64,000 bases of DNA. Origin: Arachidicoccus sp. BS20. GTDB taxonomy: Bacteria; Bacteroidota; Bacteroidia; Chitinophagales; Chitinophagaceae. Below are positions 9,117 through 17,098 of this stretch, one piece after another. The translations under genes and the position numbers were made by a program. The notes beneath the pieces were generated by a model, which saw only the letters and a program-made list of their open reading frames with translations, searched no databases and was not told the DNA's origin. The stretch is taken from NCBI RefSeq assembly GCF_001659705.1, contig NZ_CP015971.1, positions 372,001-436,000 on the forward strand, read 5' to 3'. Position 1 is the first letter of the stretch; each line of letters opens with the position of its first letter.

Positions 9117-9662
9117 TTAATTTGTCAACGCTTTTGCCAAAGGAAAATCAATCGGTGTGCCTGCGATGTTGTTCACATAATTGGTAACCGTAATGTCTGC
9201 AATCGCCAGAACTACATCAATCACGCTCGCCTTTGTATAGCCTGCATTCAGAAAGTTATCAAGAGTTGTTTCACTCACGCGCCCCTTGGTAATTGCTGCT
9301 TCTTTTGCAAACTTTGCCAAAGCATCTAATTTGCTGTCAAATGAAACTTCGCCTTTTCTGATTTCGAAAGTTTGCTCTTCGCTGAAACCGTTGAGTTTAC
9401 CGATTGCTGTGTGTGCTGCCAAACAATAATCACAACCATTTACTTCGCTTACCGAAAGGTTAACTACTTCTTTTTCTTTCTTGCTCAAGGAACTTTTTGC
9501 GTTGGAAAAGTTAAGATATGTTTCCAATGCTTTATCGCTGTATGCGATGGTTGCGAAGGCGTTTGGAACAAAGCCAAGTCCTTTTTTGAGGTTGTCAAAA
9601 ATTGCCTGATTGTTTGCCGATACATCTTCTCTTTGCGGAACTGCAAATTTTGTGTTTGTCAT
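9117..9662 (-). CDS. Carboxymuconolactone decarboxylase / AhpD-like peroxidase-related protein
   Basis: This 181-residue helical protein carries the AhpD-type active site: Glu73, Cys77, Cys80 and His84 in SEVNGCDYCLAAHTAIG. The redox CxxC with a neighbouring His is typical of peroxide-linked AhpD enzymes. No partner AhpC is in the window. It lies in the middle of the minus-strand operon; a near-consensus -7 box (CAACTTTG, around 9702) upstream hints at an extra internal promoter. Confidence 0.85.
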   Translation of the reverse strand: MTNTKFAVPQREDVSANNQAIFDNLKKGLGFVPNAFATIAYSDKALETYLNFSNAKSSLSKKEKEVVNLSVSEVNGCDYCLAAHTAIGKLNGFSEEQTFEIRKGEVSFDSKLDALAKFAKEAAITKGRVSETTLDNFLNAGYTKASVIDVVLAIADITVTNYVNNIAGTPIDFPLAKALTN

Positions 9663-9786
9663 TGTCTTTAAAATTTAATTTGTTTATGTCGTTATTGACA
9701 ATGCAAAGTTGCGGCAGTAATGCACGCCCGAAAATGGACTGACAACGCTTGTTGATGGATAATTTTCCCGCTGACCTAAAGATTTT

Positions 9787-10527
9787 TTATCCTAATTGAT
9801 TTAATGCAGCAAATGCGGCTTTTGATGAAGAAAAAAATCCGTTATACAACGCTATTCCTTGTCCAACAGGAATTTCGTAGTTGTCGGTTTCCAGACCTTG
9901 CAATAACCCTTCGGCGACTTCAACCGGCGATATTCCATTTTGCTTTCCGCCGAGTTCGGTAGTAAGTTCCGTATCAACCAAAGGCGGCAATAATTCAAAC
10001 ACTTTAATGTTTGTGTTTTTTAGCTCGTGGCGTAAAATCTGCGTATAAAAACGGAGCGCCGCTTTGCTGTCGGAATAAGTAGGAATAATCAACCATGGAG
10101 TTAATGCGACCACAGAAGTAACATTTACTATTGCTGCTTCAGGTTGTTTTCTCAATACGGGCAAAAGTTTTTCAACTAATCGAAGCGGAGCAAAATAATT
10201 GGTCATAAATTCAGCTAATGCTATTGAATAAACATCAGGAGATTCGGAAACCTTATGTGAATTTCCAATACCTGCGTTATTGATAAGCACACTTAAATCG
10301 CCGTATTTATTCTTTATTTCATCAACAAGACGATTCACATCGTTTTCGTCTGTAATATCGGCTTGGATGGCAACAGTATTCTTTAGTTTAGAAGCTGCCG
10401 CGTCCAGCTTTTGTTTGTTTCTTCCCGCGATAATTATATTATTATCCGCGCTTAATAATTTGGCTGTTTCAAAACCAATTCCTGAGCCTCCTCCGGTGAT
10501 GAGGATTGTTTTGTTTTTAATGTTCAT
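9787..10527 (-). CDS. Short-chain dehydrogenase/reductase (DltE-like)
   Basis: Classical SDR features are visible: cofactor loop ITGGGSGIGFETAKLL near the start, NNAGIGN, and the YSDSKAA active-site tyrosine/lysine. The Met at 10527 (MNIKNKTILITGG) gives 246 residues, standard for the family. A start at 10614 would add 29 residues unlike any SDR and overlap the previous gene, so I reject it. Sequence style is that of DltE-like oxidoreductases; the substrate is unknown. Third enzyme of the probable TetR-controlled operon. Confidence 0.87.
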   Translation of the reverse strand: MNIKNKTILITGGGSGIGFETAKLLSADNNIIIAGRNKQKLDAAASKLKNTVAIQADITDENDVNRLVDEIKNKYGDLSVLINNAGIGNSHKVSESPDVYSIALAEFMTNYFAPLRLVEKLLPVLRKQPEAAIVNVTSVVALTPWLIIPTYSDSKAALRFYTQILRHELKNTNIKVFELLPPLVDTELTTELGGKQNGISPVEVAEGLLQGLETDNYEIPVGQGIALYNGFFSSSKAAFAALNQLG

Positions 10528-10597
10528 TTTTGTTTGATTTTTATTGTGAAAATTTATTGTTAATGCGTTTGGTAATTTATGAATTGTTTCCTTCGTG

Positions 10598-11266
10598 TTA
10601 TTCAACCAACTCAATCAGTTTTTTGTTTTTCATTTTCGATAGACGATTTAAAGAAATGAAATGAGTAAACCCTGACAACGGAACTCCAAAAAGCGGAATC
10701 ATTATGAGTGGCAATTGAACGATAGGAAGCATTTGGTTGTCGCCGGTTATCGTTAATGTAATTCCCGCTCCAACTGCAATTATGAAGTCTAATAATCCTA
10801 TAACATCGAAAATATAATAGTTCAATTTTGTGTGTCCGAATATAAAAATTGCCAATGCCAAAAAGCCTGAAATAATATCGCCGTAAGCGGCGCAGTTGAT
10901 AAACGTTTGCGACAACATTCCGCTGTATGAAAGAAAAATCCAGCCTGCAAAAATTCGCCATGTGTGAAACAGTGCAATAGCCTTTAATGGTATAGAATTA
11001 CTGAAATTTTTGAAAGTTTGATTATATTGATAAATTATAATCAAACTTGTCAAAATGATGATTACAGTTACTCCGAAAAAAAGTCGTGGTATGTGTGTAA
11101 AAAACCGATAATAACCCAGAAAAAAACTTGCTATTCCCCAAATCGCAACACCAATAGCAACTCTTTTTTCAAGATTAAATTGCAGAACTGCATTTGATTG
11201 TTTTTCCAAAATATTCAAATCATTGTTGCTTTGATTAACGTTTTGTGTATTTACTGTGATATTCAT
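10598..11266 (-). CDS. Unknown multi-pass membrane protein
   Basis: I do not recognise a family. The 222-residue protein has a hydrophilic Asn-rich N-terminus (about 45 residues) followed by roughly six membrane helices, for example VAIGVAIWGIASFFLGYY, FFGVTVIIILTSLIIIYQY, DIISGFLALAIFIFGH and LLDFIIAVGAGITLTITG, and a basic C-terminal tail (SKMKNKKLIELVE). It follows the DHA2 exporter by 37 bases. Small transmembrane proteins next to drug-type exporters are common in this phylum, but its role is not known. Confidence 0.7.
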   Translation of the reverse strand: MNITVNTQNVNQSNNDLNILEKQSNAVLQFNLEKRVAIGVAIWGIASFFLGYYRFFTHIPRLFFGVTVIIILTSLIIIYQYNQTFKNFSNSIPLKAIALFHTWRIFAGWIFLSYSGMLSQTFINCAAYGDIISGFLALAIFIFGHTKLNYYIFDVIGLLDFIIAVGAGITLTITGDNQMLPIVQLPLIMIPLFGVPLSGFTHFISLNRLSKMKNKKLIELVE

Positions 11267-11303
11267 TTTTGTTTGATTAGTGAATTAAAAAATAAAAACT
11301 TGT

Positions 11304-12845
11304 TTAATGGTCAGCCGATACAATCAAGATTTTCTTGTTCTTCTTTTTGCCGACAAAGAATAATAGCAACGGTATTGCCAAAATAAAAATCAACCCTATC
11401 AATTGATAACTGTCTAAATAACCAATGAAAGACGATTGCTTTTCCACCACTTTTTCCATAAGTCCAACCGCTCTTTGTTTGGCTTCAAGCATAGGCGAAC
11501 CTTTACTCATAAACATAGAAGTATAAGCGTGTAATCTGTCGGTCATCAATATATTATCATTACGAATATTGGATATTAAATCCACACGGTGCTGTTGCAC
11601 TCTGTGTGCGGCATAAGTGTTGATAATGGAAATGCCGAACGAGCCCCCAAGTTGCCGCATCATGTTGTTGATAGCCGTTCCCTGCGGCATATCTTTCGCC
11701 TGTAATGCAGACACAGCAAGGGTTGCAAGCGGAACAGTCAGCAACGCCATGCCGATAGCACGAAAAATTAAACTCATAGAAATTGCTCCAAATGATATAG
11801 CCAGATTCGCCTGCGACATTGACCAGTTGAAATAAATAAAGCATATAAAACCAAGCAACACAATCAATGCAGGCGGCACTCCGCGCTGTAGTAATCTGCC
11901 TGTAATAATCAATGCAAACACCGCCGTAATCGCACCGGGCAATAATAATAATCCCGATTGCGTAGGACTGAAACCAAGAAAGCGTTGCGCTACAATCGGC
12001 GTGAGATAAATGGACGTAAACATTCCCATGCCTGTAACAAATGTGAGCGCAGCAGAAATGCTCAACGACGGATATTTCAGTATGGATAATTTTACGACAG
12101 GATGCTCCGTTGTGAGTTCTCTGTAAACAAATAAAATCAAAGACATTACAGCGGCAACAGTGAGTACGGTAATGTATGTTGCAGCGAACCAATCGTCCGT
12201 TTCGCCGCGCTCCAGCACGGTTTGCAAAGAACCTATACCAATGATTAATAAAATAATTCCCGCCCAGTCAATCTTCTTAACCTTTTGTCTTGTAGGCGAT
12301 TCGGGCAATAATTTGTAACAGGAAATTGCTGTGAGCAAACCAATAGGAATATTGATATAAAAAATCCACCTCCACGAAAAATTGTCCGTAATGTAGCCGC
12401 CTAATGTCGGTCCAATTGTTGGTCCGATAAAAACACCTATGCCGAACAATGCGCTTGCGACATTCTGCTTTTCCTTCGGAAACGCTTCGTACACAACCAT
12501 TGCAGAAACAGACAAGAGTGCGCCACCGCCAACGCCTTGCAAGAAACGAAATGCAACCAATTCCCAAATGTTGCCGGCATTGCCACACATGAAAGAGCAA
12601 AATGTAAACAGAATAATCGAACCGATATAATAATTTCTCCGCCCAAGGTTATTTACCAAAAAGCTCGTCATTGGAATGATGATTACATTCGCAATGCCAT
12701 AAGCCGTAACTACCCACGAAGTATCCTCCAGCGTTGAGCCAAGATTTCCGCTCATATAATTAAGCGCAACATTCACAATGGAAGTGTCAATCAATTCCAT
12801 GATTGCCGCCGCAATTACCGTAATAATGAGTAGTTTTCTTTTCAT
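11304..12845 (-). CDS. DHA2-family MFS multidrug exporter (EmrB-like)
   Basis: The 513-residue length and about 14 membrane helices fit the DHA2 proton-driven exporters. Visible motifs: LIDTSIVNVALNYM in helix 1, WVVTAYGIANVIIIP, NNLGRRNYY in loop 2-3, RFLQGVGGGALLS, and GPTIGPTLGGYITDNFSWRW in helix 5. The last helix is followed by a lysine-rich tail. No EmrA-type membrane fusion partner is nearby. One palindromic operator ends 29 bases upstream of the ATG and another lies about 126 bases upstream, so the TetR protein at 13.0-13.6 kb probably represses it and the genes behind it. Confidence 0.92.
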   Translation of the reverse strand: MKRKLLIITVIAAAIMELIDTSIVNVALNYMSGNLGSTLEDTSWVVTAYGIANVIIIPMTSFLVNNLGRRNYYIGSIILFTFCSFMCGNAGNIWELVAFRFLQGVGGGALLSVSAMVVYEAFPKEKQNVASALFGIGVFIGPTIGPTLGGYITDNFSWRWIFYINIPIGLLTAISCYKLLPESPTRQKVKKIDWAGIILLIIGIGSLQTVLERGETDDWFAATYITVLTVAAVMSLILFVYRELTTEHPVVKLSILKYPSLSISAALTFVTGMGMFTSIYLTPIVAQRFLGFSPTQSGLLLLPGAITAVFALIITGRLLQRGVPPALIVLLGFICFIYFNWSMSQANLAISFGAISMSLIFRAIGMALLTVPLATLAVSALQAKDMPQGTAINNMMRQLGGSFGISIINTYAAHRVQQHRVDLISNIRNDNILMTDRLHAYTSMFMSKGSPMLEAKQRAVGLMEKVVEKQSSFIGYLDSYQLIGLIFILAIPLLLFFVGKKKNKKILIVSADH

Positions 12846-12873
12846 TTTATTTAGATGAGATACTTGTTTTTAT

Positions 12874-12897
12874 AAAATATACCGATTGGTATATTTT
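12874..12897. promoter_or_regulatory. Palindromic TetR-type operator, copy 1 (exporter promoter)
   Basis: The 24-bp palindrome has the core ATATACCGATTGGTATAT flanked by AAA/TTT. It lies 29 bases upstream of the exporter ATG (12845), where a repressor would block transcription. Its core is the exact complement of the two other copies. Confidence 0.75.
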
Positions 12898-12970
12898 TGA
12901 AGAAAAAATATCGAATAATTAGTTTACAAAAATATATTGTATAAAAACAGGCATTATTTGTCGAGGGAAT

Positions 12971-12994
12971 AAAATATACCAATCGGTATATTTT
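12971..12994. promoter_or_regulatory. Palindromic TetR-type operator, copy 2
   Basis: Core ATATACCAATCGGTATAT, identical to copy 3 over 24 bp. It lies between the TetR stop codon (13009) and the exporter operon, 97 bases from copy 1, so two sites could act together on the exporter promoter. Confidence 0.75.
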
Positions 12995-13008
12995 TGATTA
13001 AAAAATTT

Positions 13009-13602
13009 TTATTTACTCAGTTCATTGTCAATAATAGCATTCATGCGTTCTGCTGCAATGCTTAGATATTTCGCATCATTCATTATTTTGGAATACAGAA
13101 CGCCGCCTTCCCAAATCATAAAAATACTATCAGCAATATCCGATGCAGAAGCCTTTTTATCAAATTCATTGTTTGCCTGACCTTGTTCTATCAGAATTCT
13201 AAGATTTTTTACGAATTGCTTGATAGTCTTGCGAACTTCTGCACGCAAAAACACCAAATGATCGTCAGCTTCGACAGAAGCGTTTAACATGGGACAACCA
13301 CCTCGTTCTAACACACTATTCCAATTTTGCGCATACATAACAGCAAGGGATTTTAAGGCTTCTTTCGCAGAAGTTGCTGATTCCATCGCAGCTTTTATTC
13401 TTCGCGCAGCAACAATGCAATTGTGTTGAAAAGCCGCAACAGCCAATTCGTTCTTATCCGAAAAATTGCCGTATATCGCACCTTTCGTGAGTTTGGTAAC
13501 TTCCTGCACATCGCTCAAAGAAGTATTTTCGTACCCTTTTTTATTAAAAATAGGCGCCGTTGTTTCTATAATAAACTGTCGTGTTTGTTCTGCCTTTGTC
13601 AT
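13009..13602 (-). CDS. TetR/AcrR-family repressor
   Basis: The 197-residue protein has a TetR N-terminal DNA-binding domain (residues about 5-50): RQFIIETTAPIFNKKGYENT, SLSDVQEVTKLTKGAIYGNF and SDKNEL. A helical ligand-binding C-terminus follows, with the GGCPML phrase common in AcrR-like repressors. It is the first gene of the minus-strand series. Its own start is preceded by an operator (33 bases upstream) and the exporter by two more, which predicts autoregulation plus repression of the efflux operon. The inducer is unknown. Confidence 0.9.
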   Translation of the reverse strand: MTKAEQTRQFIIETTAPIFNKKGYENTSLSDVQEVTKLTKGAIYGNFSDKNELAVAAFQHNCIVAARRIKAAMESATSAKEALKSLAVMYAQNWNSVLERGGCPMLNASVEADDHLVFLRAEVRKTIKQFVKNLRILIEQGQANNEFDKKASASDIADSIFMIWEGGVLYSKIMNDAKYLSIAAERMNAIIDNELSK

Positions 13603-13634
13603 AGCTCATTTTTTAAATCCGATGCAAAGATAAT

Positions 13635-13658
13635 AAAATATACCAATCGGTATATTTT
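13635..13658. promoter_or_regulatory. Palindromic TetR-type operator, copy 3 (tetR promoter)
   Basis: Core ATATACCAATCGGTATAT with AAA/TTT flanks, 33 bases upstream of the TetR ATG at 13602. Its placement fits autorepression. Confidence 0.75.
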
Positions 13659-13827
13659 ATTTTTTCGAAATAACATCTGTATAAGAAAAATTATTGATTT
13701 TCTCAAAGCATATTAAGTATTCCGTTGTTCTACTTGCGCCTTTTCAAAAGAGAAACAGGTGTCAGCTTAGGCCATCTAAAAACAATATTTGAATTAGAAA
13801 ACTTTCGGAGTAGCGTAGCGGGAAATA

Positions 13828-13863
13828 AAAAAGGAACATGACATTGAAATCATGTTCCTTTTT
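13828..13863 (-). terminator. Rho-independent terminator of the small lipoprotein gene
   Basis: AAAAAGGAACATGA (13828-13841) pairs perfectly with TCATGTTCCTTTTT (13850-13863) around an 8-base loop, 20 bases past the stop of the minus-strand gene. The A/T ends give a U-run on either strand. Confidence 0.8.
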
Positions 13864-13883
13864 ACTGTTTAAGTGTGCTTAGC

Positions 13884-14096
13884 TTATTTTTTCAAAGAAT
13901 CAGCAGCAGCTTTAACGGTAGAATCAACTTTAGATGCAGTTGTATCAATTGCAGCTTTTGCAGAATCAGCAGTTGCAGAAACTGTAGAATCAACAGCAGC
14001 TGCAGTAGAATCTGCAGCAGAAGTTGTAGATGCACCACCGCAAGAAGTCAATGCGAAACCTAAGCCTAAAACAGCAACAAATAATAACTTTTTCAT
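13884..14096 (-). CDS. Small Ala/Ser/Thr/Asp-rich lipoprotein
   Basis: The 70-residue product has a lipoprotein signal (KKLLFVAVLGLGFALTSC, lipidated Cys at about 19) and then a low-complexity tail built of repeated (A)DST/VDST units such as AADSTAAAVDSTVSATADSA, with heptad-like spacing. It resembles small envelope lipoproteins of this phylum that are often highly expressed; no function is known. It has its own terminator and is transcribed away from the sigma-factor gene; a GGGTTAC motif (14162-14156) is shared between the two promoters. Confidence 0.8.
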   Translation of the reverse strand: MKKLLFVAVLGLGFALTSCGGASTTSAADSTAAAVDSTVSATADSAKAAIDTTASKVDSTVKAAADSLKK

Positions 14097-14155
14097 TTTC
14101 GTTTAATTTTAATTTTTATAAAAATTTCAATAGTTAATCCGAAAAATTGAAAAAG

Positions 14156-14213
14156 GTAACCCGGAAAATTCCTTTTTTTTGAAAAAAGTTTTTTAAGATA
14201 TTTTTTGGGTTAC
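14156..14213. promoter_or_regulatory. Divergent promoter region with a shared GGGTTAC motif
   Basis: GGGTTAC followed by a T-run occurs once for each direction: minus strand at 14162-14156, reading toward the lipoprotein gene (60 bases before its ATG), and plus strand at 14207-14213, reading toward the sigma gene (34 bases before its GTG). The same motif at both promoters suggests recognition by one factor, possibly the adjacent sigma factor as its -35 element. Confidence 0.5.
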
Positions 14214-14246
14214 TTTTACGCATTTTGAAGAATTAAAAGTGGATTT

Positions 14247-14810
14247 GTGAAATCAGGAGCTACAGAACAACAACTTTTAGACGGTTTGGCAAAGGGCGAC
14301 AGGCAGGCGATTGAGGTTATTTATGAAAATAATTTCAATACAATTTTGTCTCTCATTATCAATAATAACGGCTCCTACGACGATGCAAAAGATATTTTTC
14401 AGGAAGCGTTAGTAATATTGTACGAGAAAGTACAAACAGGAAATTTTCAATTGTCGAGCCGGATAAAAACGTATTTGTACGCTGTTTCCCGCAAGTTATG
14501 GTTGAAAAAACTACAGTTGCAGGGACGATATTATATTTCGTCAGATGTAGATTTGGAAGAGCATATTTTTACAACCGAAGACGCGGATGATGCACGGCAA
14601 AAAGATGCGGATTTTTCTATCATGGAAAATGCTTTAAACAAACTGGGCGAACCTTGCAAAAGCCTGCTTGAAGCATTTTATATACAGAAAAAAGGAATGA
14701 GCGAACTGGCAGAAATGTTTGGCTACACCAATACAGACAATGCCAAGACTCAGAAATATAAATGTTTGATGCGACTGAAAAAACTATTCTTCGCTCAATA
14801 CAAAAAATAG
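14247..14810 (+). CDS. ECF-type RNA polymerase sigma factor
   Basis: The 187-residue protein has a region 2 (AIEVIYENNFNTILSLIINN, DDAKDIFQEALVILYEKV, IKTYLYAVSRKLWLKKL) and a region 4 (FYIQKKGMSELAEMFGYTN, then KTQKYKCLMRLKKLF). Length and the lack of regions 1 and 3 fit the ECF group that directs extracytoplasmic stress genes. The start is a GTG at 14247; no Shine-Dalgarno is seen. The next gene starts 9 bases later and carries an anti-sigma-like N-terminus, so the pair probably forms a regulatory unit. Confidence 0.85.
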   Translation: MKSGATEQQLLDGLAKGDRQAIEVIYENNFNTILSLIINNNGSYDDAKDIFQEALVILYEKVQTGNFQLSSRIKTYLYAVSRKLWLKKLQLQGRYYISSDVDLEEHIFTTEDADDARQKDADFSIMENALNKLGEPCKSLLEAFYIQKKGMSELAEMFGYTNTDNAKTQKYKCLMRLKKLFFAQYKK

Positions 14811-14819
14811 GATACAGAT

Positions 14820-15917
14820 ATGAGTGACTTTTATTTAATCGAATCCCTCGAACGATATGTCAACGGCGAAATGCTGCCCGAAGAAAAACAATACTTCGAG
14901 CAGATGCGTGCAAGCAATCCGGAAATTGATAAAATGCTTGCTGAGCATAAAATATTTATGCAAACATTATCTTCCTACGCAGAAAGAAAAAATTTCAGAC
15001 AGGAACTGAATGCTGTTCATAATGATTTGTCGGTAAACGGCGCTATCTGCGGTGCAGAGAATGAAACAGACGGCAAAACAATTTCATTGTGGCAACGGTA
15101 TAGAAAAACAACAGCCATTGCCGCTTGTATTGCAGGTGTAACAGCCCTCGTTATCAGCGGCTTGATTTCTTTATTTTCTCCTAATAACAATAAAATAGAA
15201 TTGCTGAGCAATACTACAGAGCAACTTCAGAAAAATCAAGCTTATTTATCGAGCAAAATAAAAGAAGTAACCAAAATGCCGGCTGATGCCGTTATTAAAA
15301 GCGGCGGGTCTGCTTTTCTGATTGACGGCAATGGATTTTTGATTACCAATGCGCACGTATTAAAAGGCTCCGGTGCGGTTGTTGTAAATCACGAAGGACA
15401 TGAATTCAGTACCTCTATTATGTATGTGGATGAGGCAAGAGATTTGGCTGTTTTAAAAATTACAGATAAAGATTACAATCCTGTAAAATATCTTCCTTAC
15501 GGCATTAAAACAACCGAAGAAGATATGGGGAAAAATGTATTTACATTCGGTTATCCGAGTAACGATATTGCGTACAACAGAGGTTATATAAGCTCGCTGA
15601 AAGGGTATGAAGGCGACACTTCAACTATTTCCGTTTCTTTATTGGCAAACCCCGGCAATTCCGGCGGTCCTGTTTTCAACGAAAGTGGCGATGTGATAGG
15701 CGTCTTAGGCGCTCGTGAAGCAAATACCCAGGGAGTAACTTTTGTAATCAAATCTAAAGAGATATACCGTATGCTCAGCGACTGGCGCAAAACATCGGAC
15801 AGCGCTTACGATGTTAAAGTAACACCATTGAGAAAAAATAATAACGCGAGAGCGAACCGTACAGAGCTCATCAAGAAATTGGAGAACTATGTGTACAATG
15901 TAAAAGCGTATAATTGA
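14820..15917 (+). CDS. Membrane-anchored trypsin-like serine protease with anti-sigma-like N-terminus
   Basis: The 365-residue protein has three parts. Residues 1-95 are cytoplasmic and resemble anti-sigma N-termini (YVNGEMLPEEKQYFEQMRAS, NPEIDKMLAEHKIFM). A single membrane helix follows at about 100-122 (IAACIAGVTALVISGLISLF), then a coiled stretch. The periplasmic part is an HtrA/DegP-like S1C protease with the triad His in ITNAHVLKGSG, Asp in DEARDLAVLKI and Ser in ANPGNSGGPVFNES. No PDZ domain is visible. It follows the sigma gene by 9 bases. Inference: a sensor that links envelope stress to release of the sigma factor. Confidence 0.85.
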   Translation: MSDFYLIESLERYVNGEMLPEEKQYFEQMRASNPEIDKMLAEHKIFMQTLSSYAERKNFRQELNAVHNDLSVNGAICGAENETDGKTISLWQRYRKTTAIAACIAGVTALVISGLISLFSPNNNKIELLSNTTEQLQKNQAYLSSKIKEVTKMPADAVIKSGGSAFLIDGNGFLITNAHVLKGSGAVVVNHEGHEFSTSIMYVDEARDLAVLKITDKDYNPVKYLPYGIKTTEEDMGKNVFTFGYPSNDIAYNRGYISSLKGYEGDTSTISVSLLANPGNSGGPVFNESGDVIGVLGAREANTQGVTFVIKSKEIYRMLSDWRKTSDSAYDVKVTPLRKNNNARANRTELIKKLENYVYNVKAYN

Positions 15918-16090
15918 TATTTTCATCGGTCAGCGTATTCCTGTCAGGTTGCACCTCTATAGCGCCCGCATCCACCTTAATGGCAAGAACATTTTCACGA
16001 ATTTTGCAGTAATTTCATGAATATTTGCACTGTTATTTCGTTAAATTAGAGGCAGCTATTTTTAAACATCCATAATTGCTCGGTTTCTTT

Positions 16091-16963
16091 TTAATTATAT
16101 CCATATTCTTTAAGATGCGTATCGTTGTCTCTCCATTTCGGGCGAACTTTTACGAATAGTTCAAGAAATATTTTTTGCTCTAAAAACTGCTCAATATCTG
16201 CGCGAGCCGATGTTCCTATTTTTTTAATCATCTTTCCACTTTCGCCAATGAGTATGATTTTTTGTGTTTCGCGCTGCACAATAATATCCGCCTGAATTTT
16301 TACCAACGTATTTTTTTCTTTAAATTCATTTACAAGAATCGCTGTGTGATAAGGAATTTCATCGCCGAAAAATTGATAAATTTTTTCACGAATCATTTCG
16401 CCTACGAAAAATTTTACCGGCAAATCCGTCAATTCATCTTCGCTGTAAAAAGGAAAACCTTCGGGTAAGAGTTCAATAATTACGTTGATTAATCCACTAA
16501 AATCTTTCTGCGACAATGCCGAGATGGCAATTGTTTTTTTACAATAATTTTTCGATTGAAAATATTTTTCGGCTTCATCAATGCGTTCTTTTGTTACGCC
16601 ATCAATTTTATTCAAGACTATTATGCAAGGGACTTTTAGCTTTAACGAACTAAACAATTCGTCATTTTCTCTCCAGTCATCGTTTATATCAACCATCAGC
16701 AAACCTACATCCGCATCTTCCAACGCGCTCTTGACGGCGCTCATCATTTTTTCGTGCAGTTTGTATTTCGGTTCTATGATTCCGGGCGTATCGGAAAAGA
16801 TAATTTGGTATTCATTTTCTTTCGTCAGAAAACCTTTGATGCGATGCCTTGTCGTCTGCACTTTGTTGGACACAATTGCCAGTTTCTCTCCCAACAAAGC
16901 ATTGAGCAACGTACTTTTTCCCGCATTGGGTTTTCCGAAAATATTGACAAATCCTGATTTCAT
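16091..16963 (-). CDS. era: Ribosome assembly GTPase Era
   Basis: The 290-residue protein has the GTPase motifs G1 (FGKPNAGKST), G2 (TTRHRIKG), G3 (SDTPG), G4 (VLNKIDG) and G5 (ISAL), followed by a C-terminal KH domain (QADIIVQRETQKIILIGESG, then KMIKKIGTSARADIEQFL). Era binds the 3' end of 16S rRNA and helps 30S maturation. Length is normal. It is single; the rnc/recO neighbours known elsewhere are absent. Confidence 0.95.
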   Translation of the reverse strand: MKSGFVNIFGKPNAGKSTLLNALLGEKLAIVSNKVQTTRHRIKGFLTKENEYQIIFSDTPGIIEPKYKLHEKMMSAVKSALEDADVGLLMVDINDDWRENDELFSSLKLKVPCIIVLNKIDGVTKERIDEAEKYFQSKNYCKKTIAISALSQKDFSGLINVIIELLPEGFPFYSEDELTDLPVKFFVGEMIREKIYQFFGDEIPYHTAILVNEFKEKNTLVKIQADIIVQRETQKIILIGESGKMIKKIGTSARADIEQFLEQKIFLELFVKVRPKWRDNDTHLKEYGYN

Positions 16964-17048
16964 AAATTATTCTAAAGTGTGTAAAGATAAAAAGATAAAC
17001 ACAATGTTATTTTAAATTTAAAGCGCCCATAACGAATGTTCTTTAGAG

Positions 17049-17077
17049 TTTTGTATTGTGAAAGCTATCTAACTTTG
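17049..17077 (+). promoter_or_regulatory. Possible primary promoter of the MFS gene
   Basis: TTTTG at 17049-17053 and TAACTTTG at 17070-17077 resemble the -33 and -7 boxes of Bacteroidota promoters, with somewhat short spacing. Their position excludes the upstream start codon (17036) and supports the ATG at 17099. Confidence 0.4.
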
Positions 17078-17098
17078 CAATGCAATTCATCTAATTTT

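Noticed and set aside
15914-16009. Short frame after the protease that reads like a lipoprotein signal (SVSVFLSGCTSIAPA)
   Set aside because: It would need a TTG start inside the protease stop region and ends after about 31 residues with no conserved domain. Chance similarity to a lipobox is likely.
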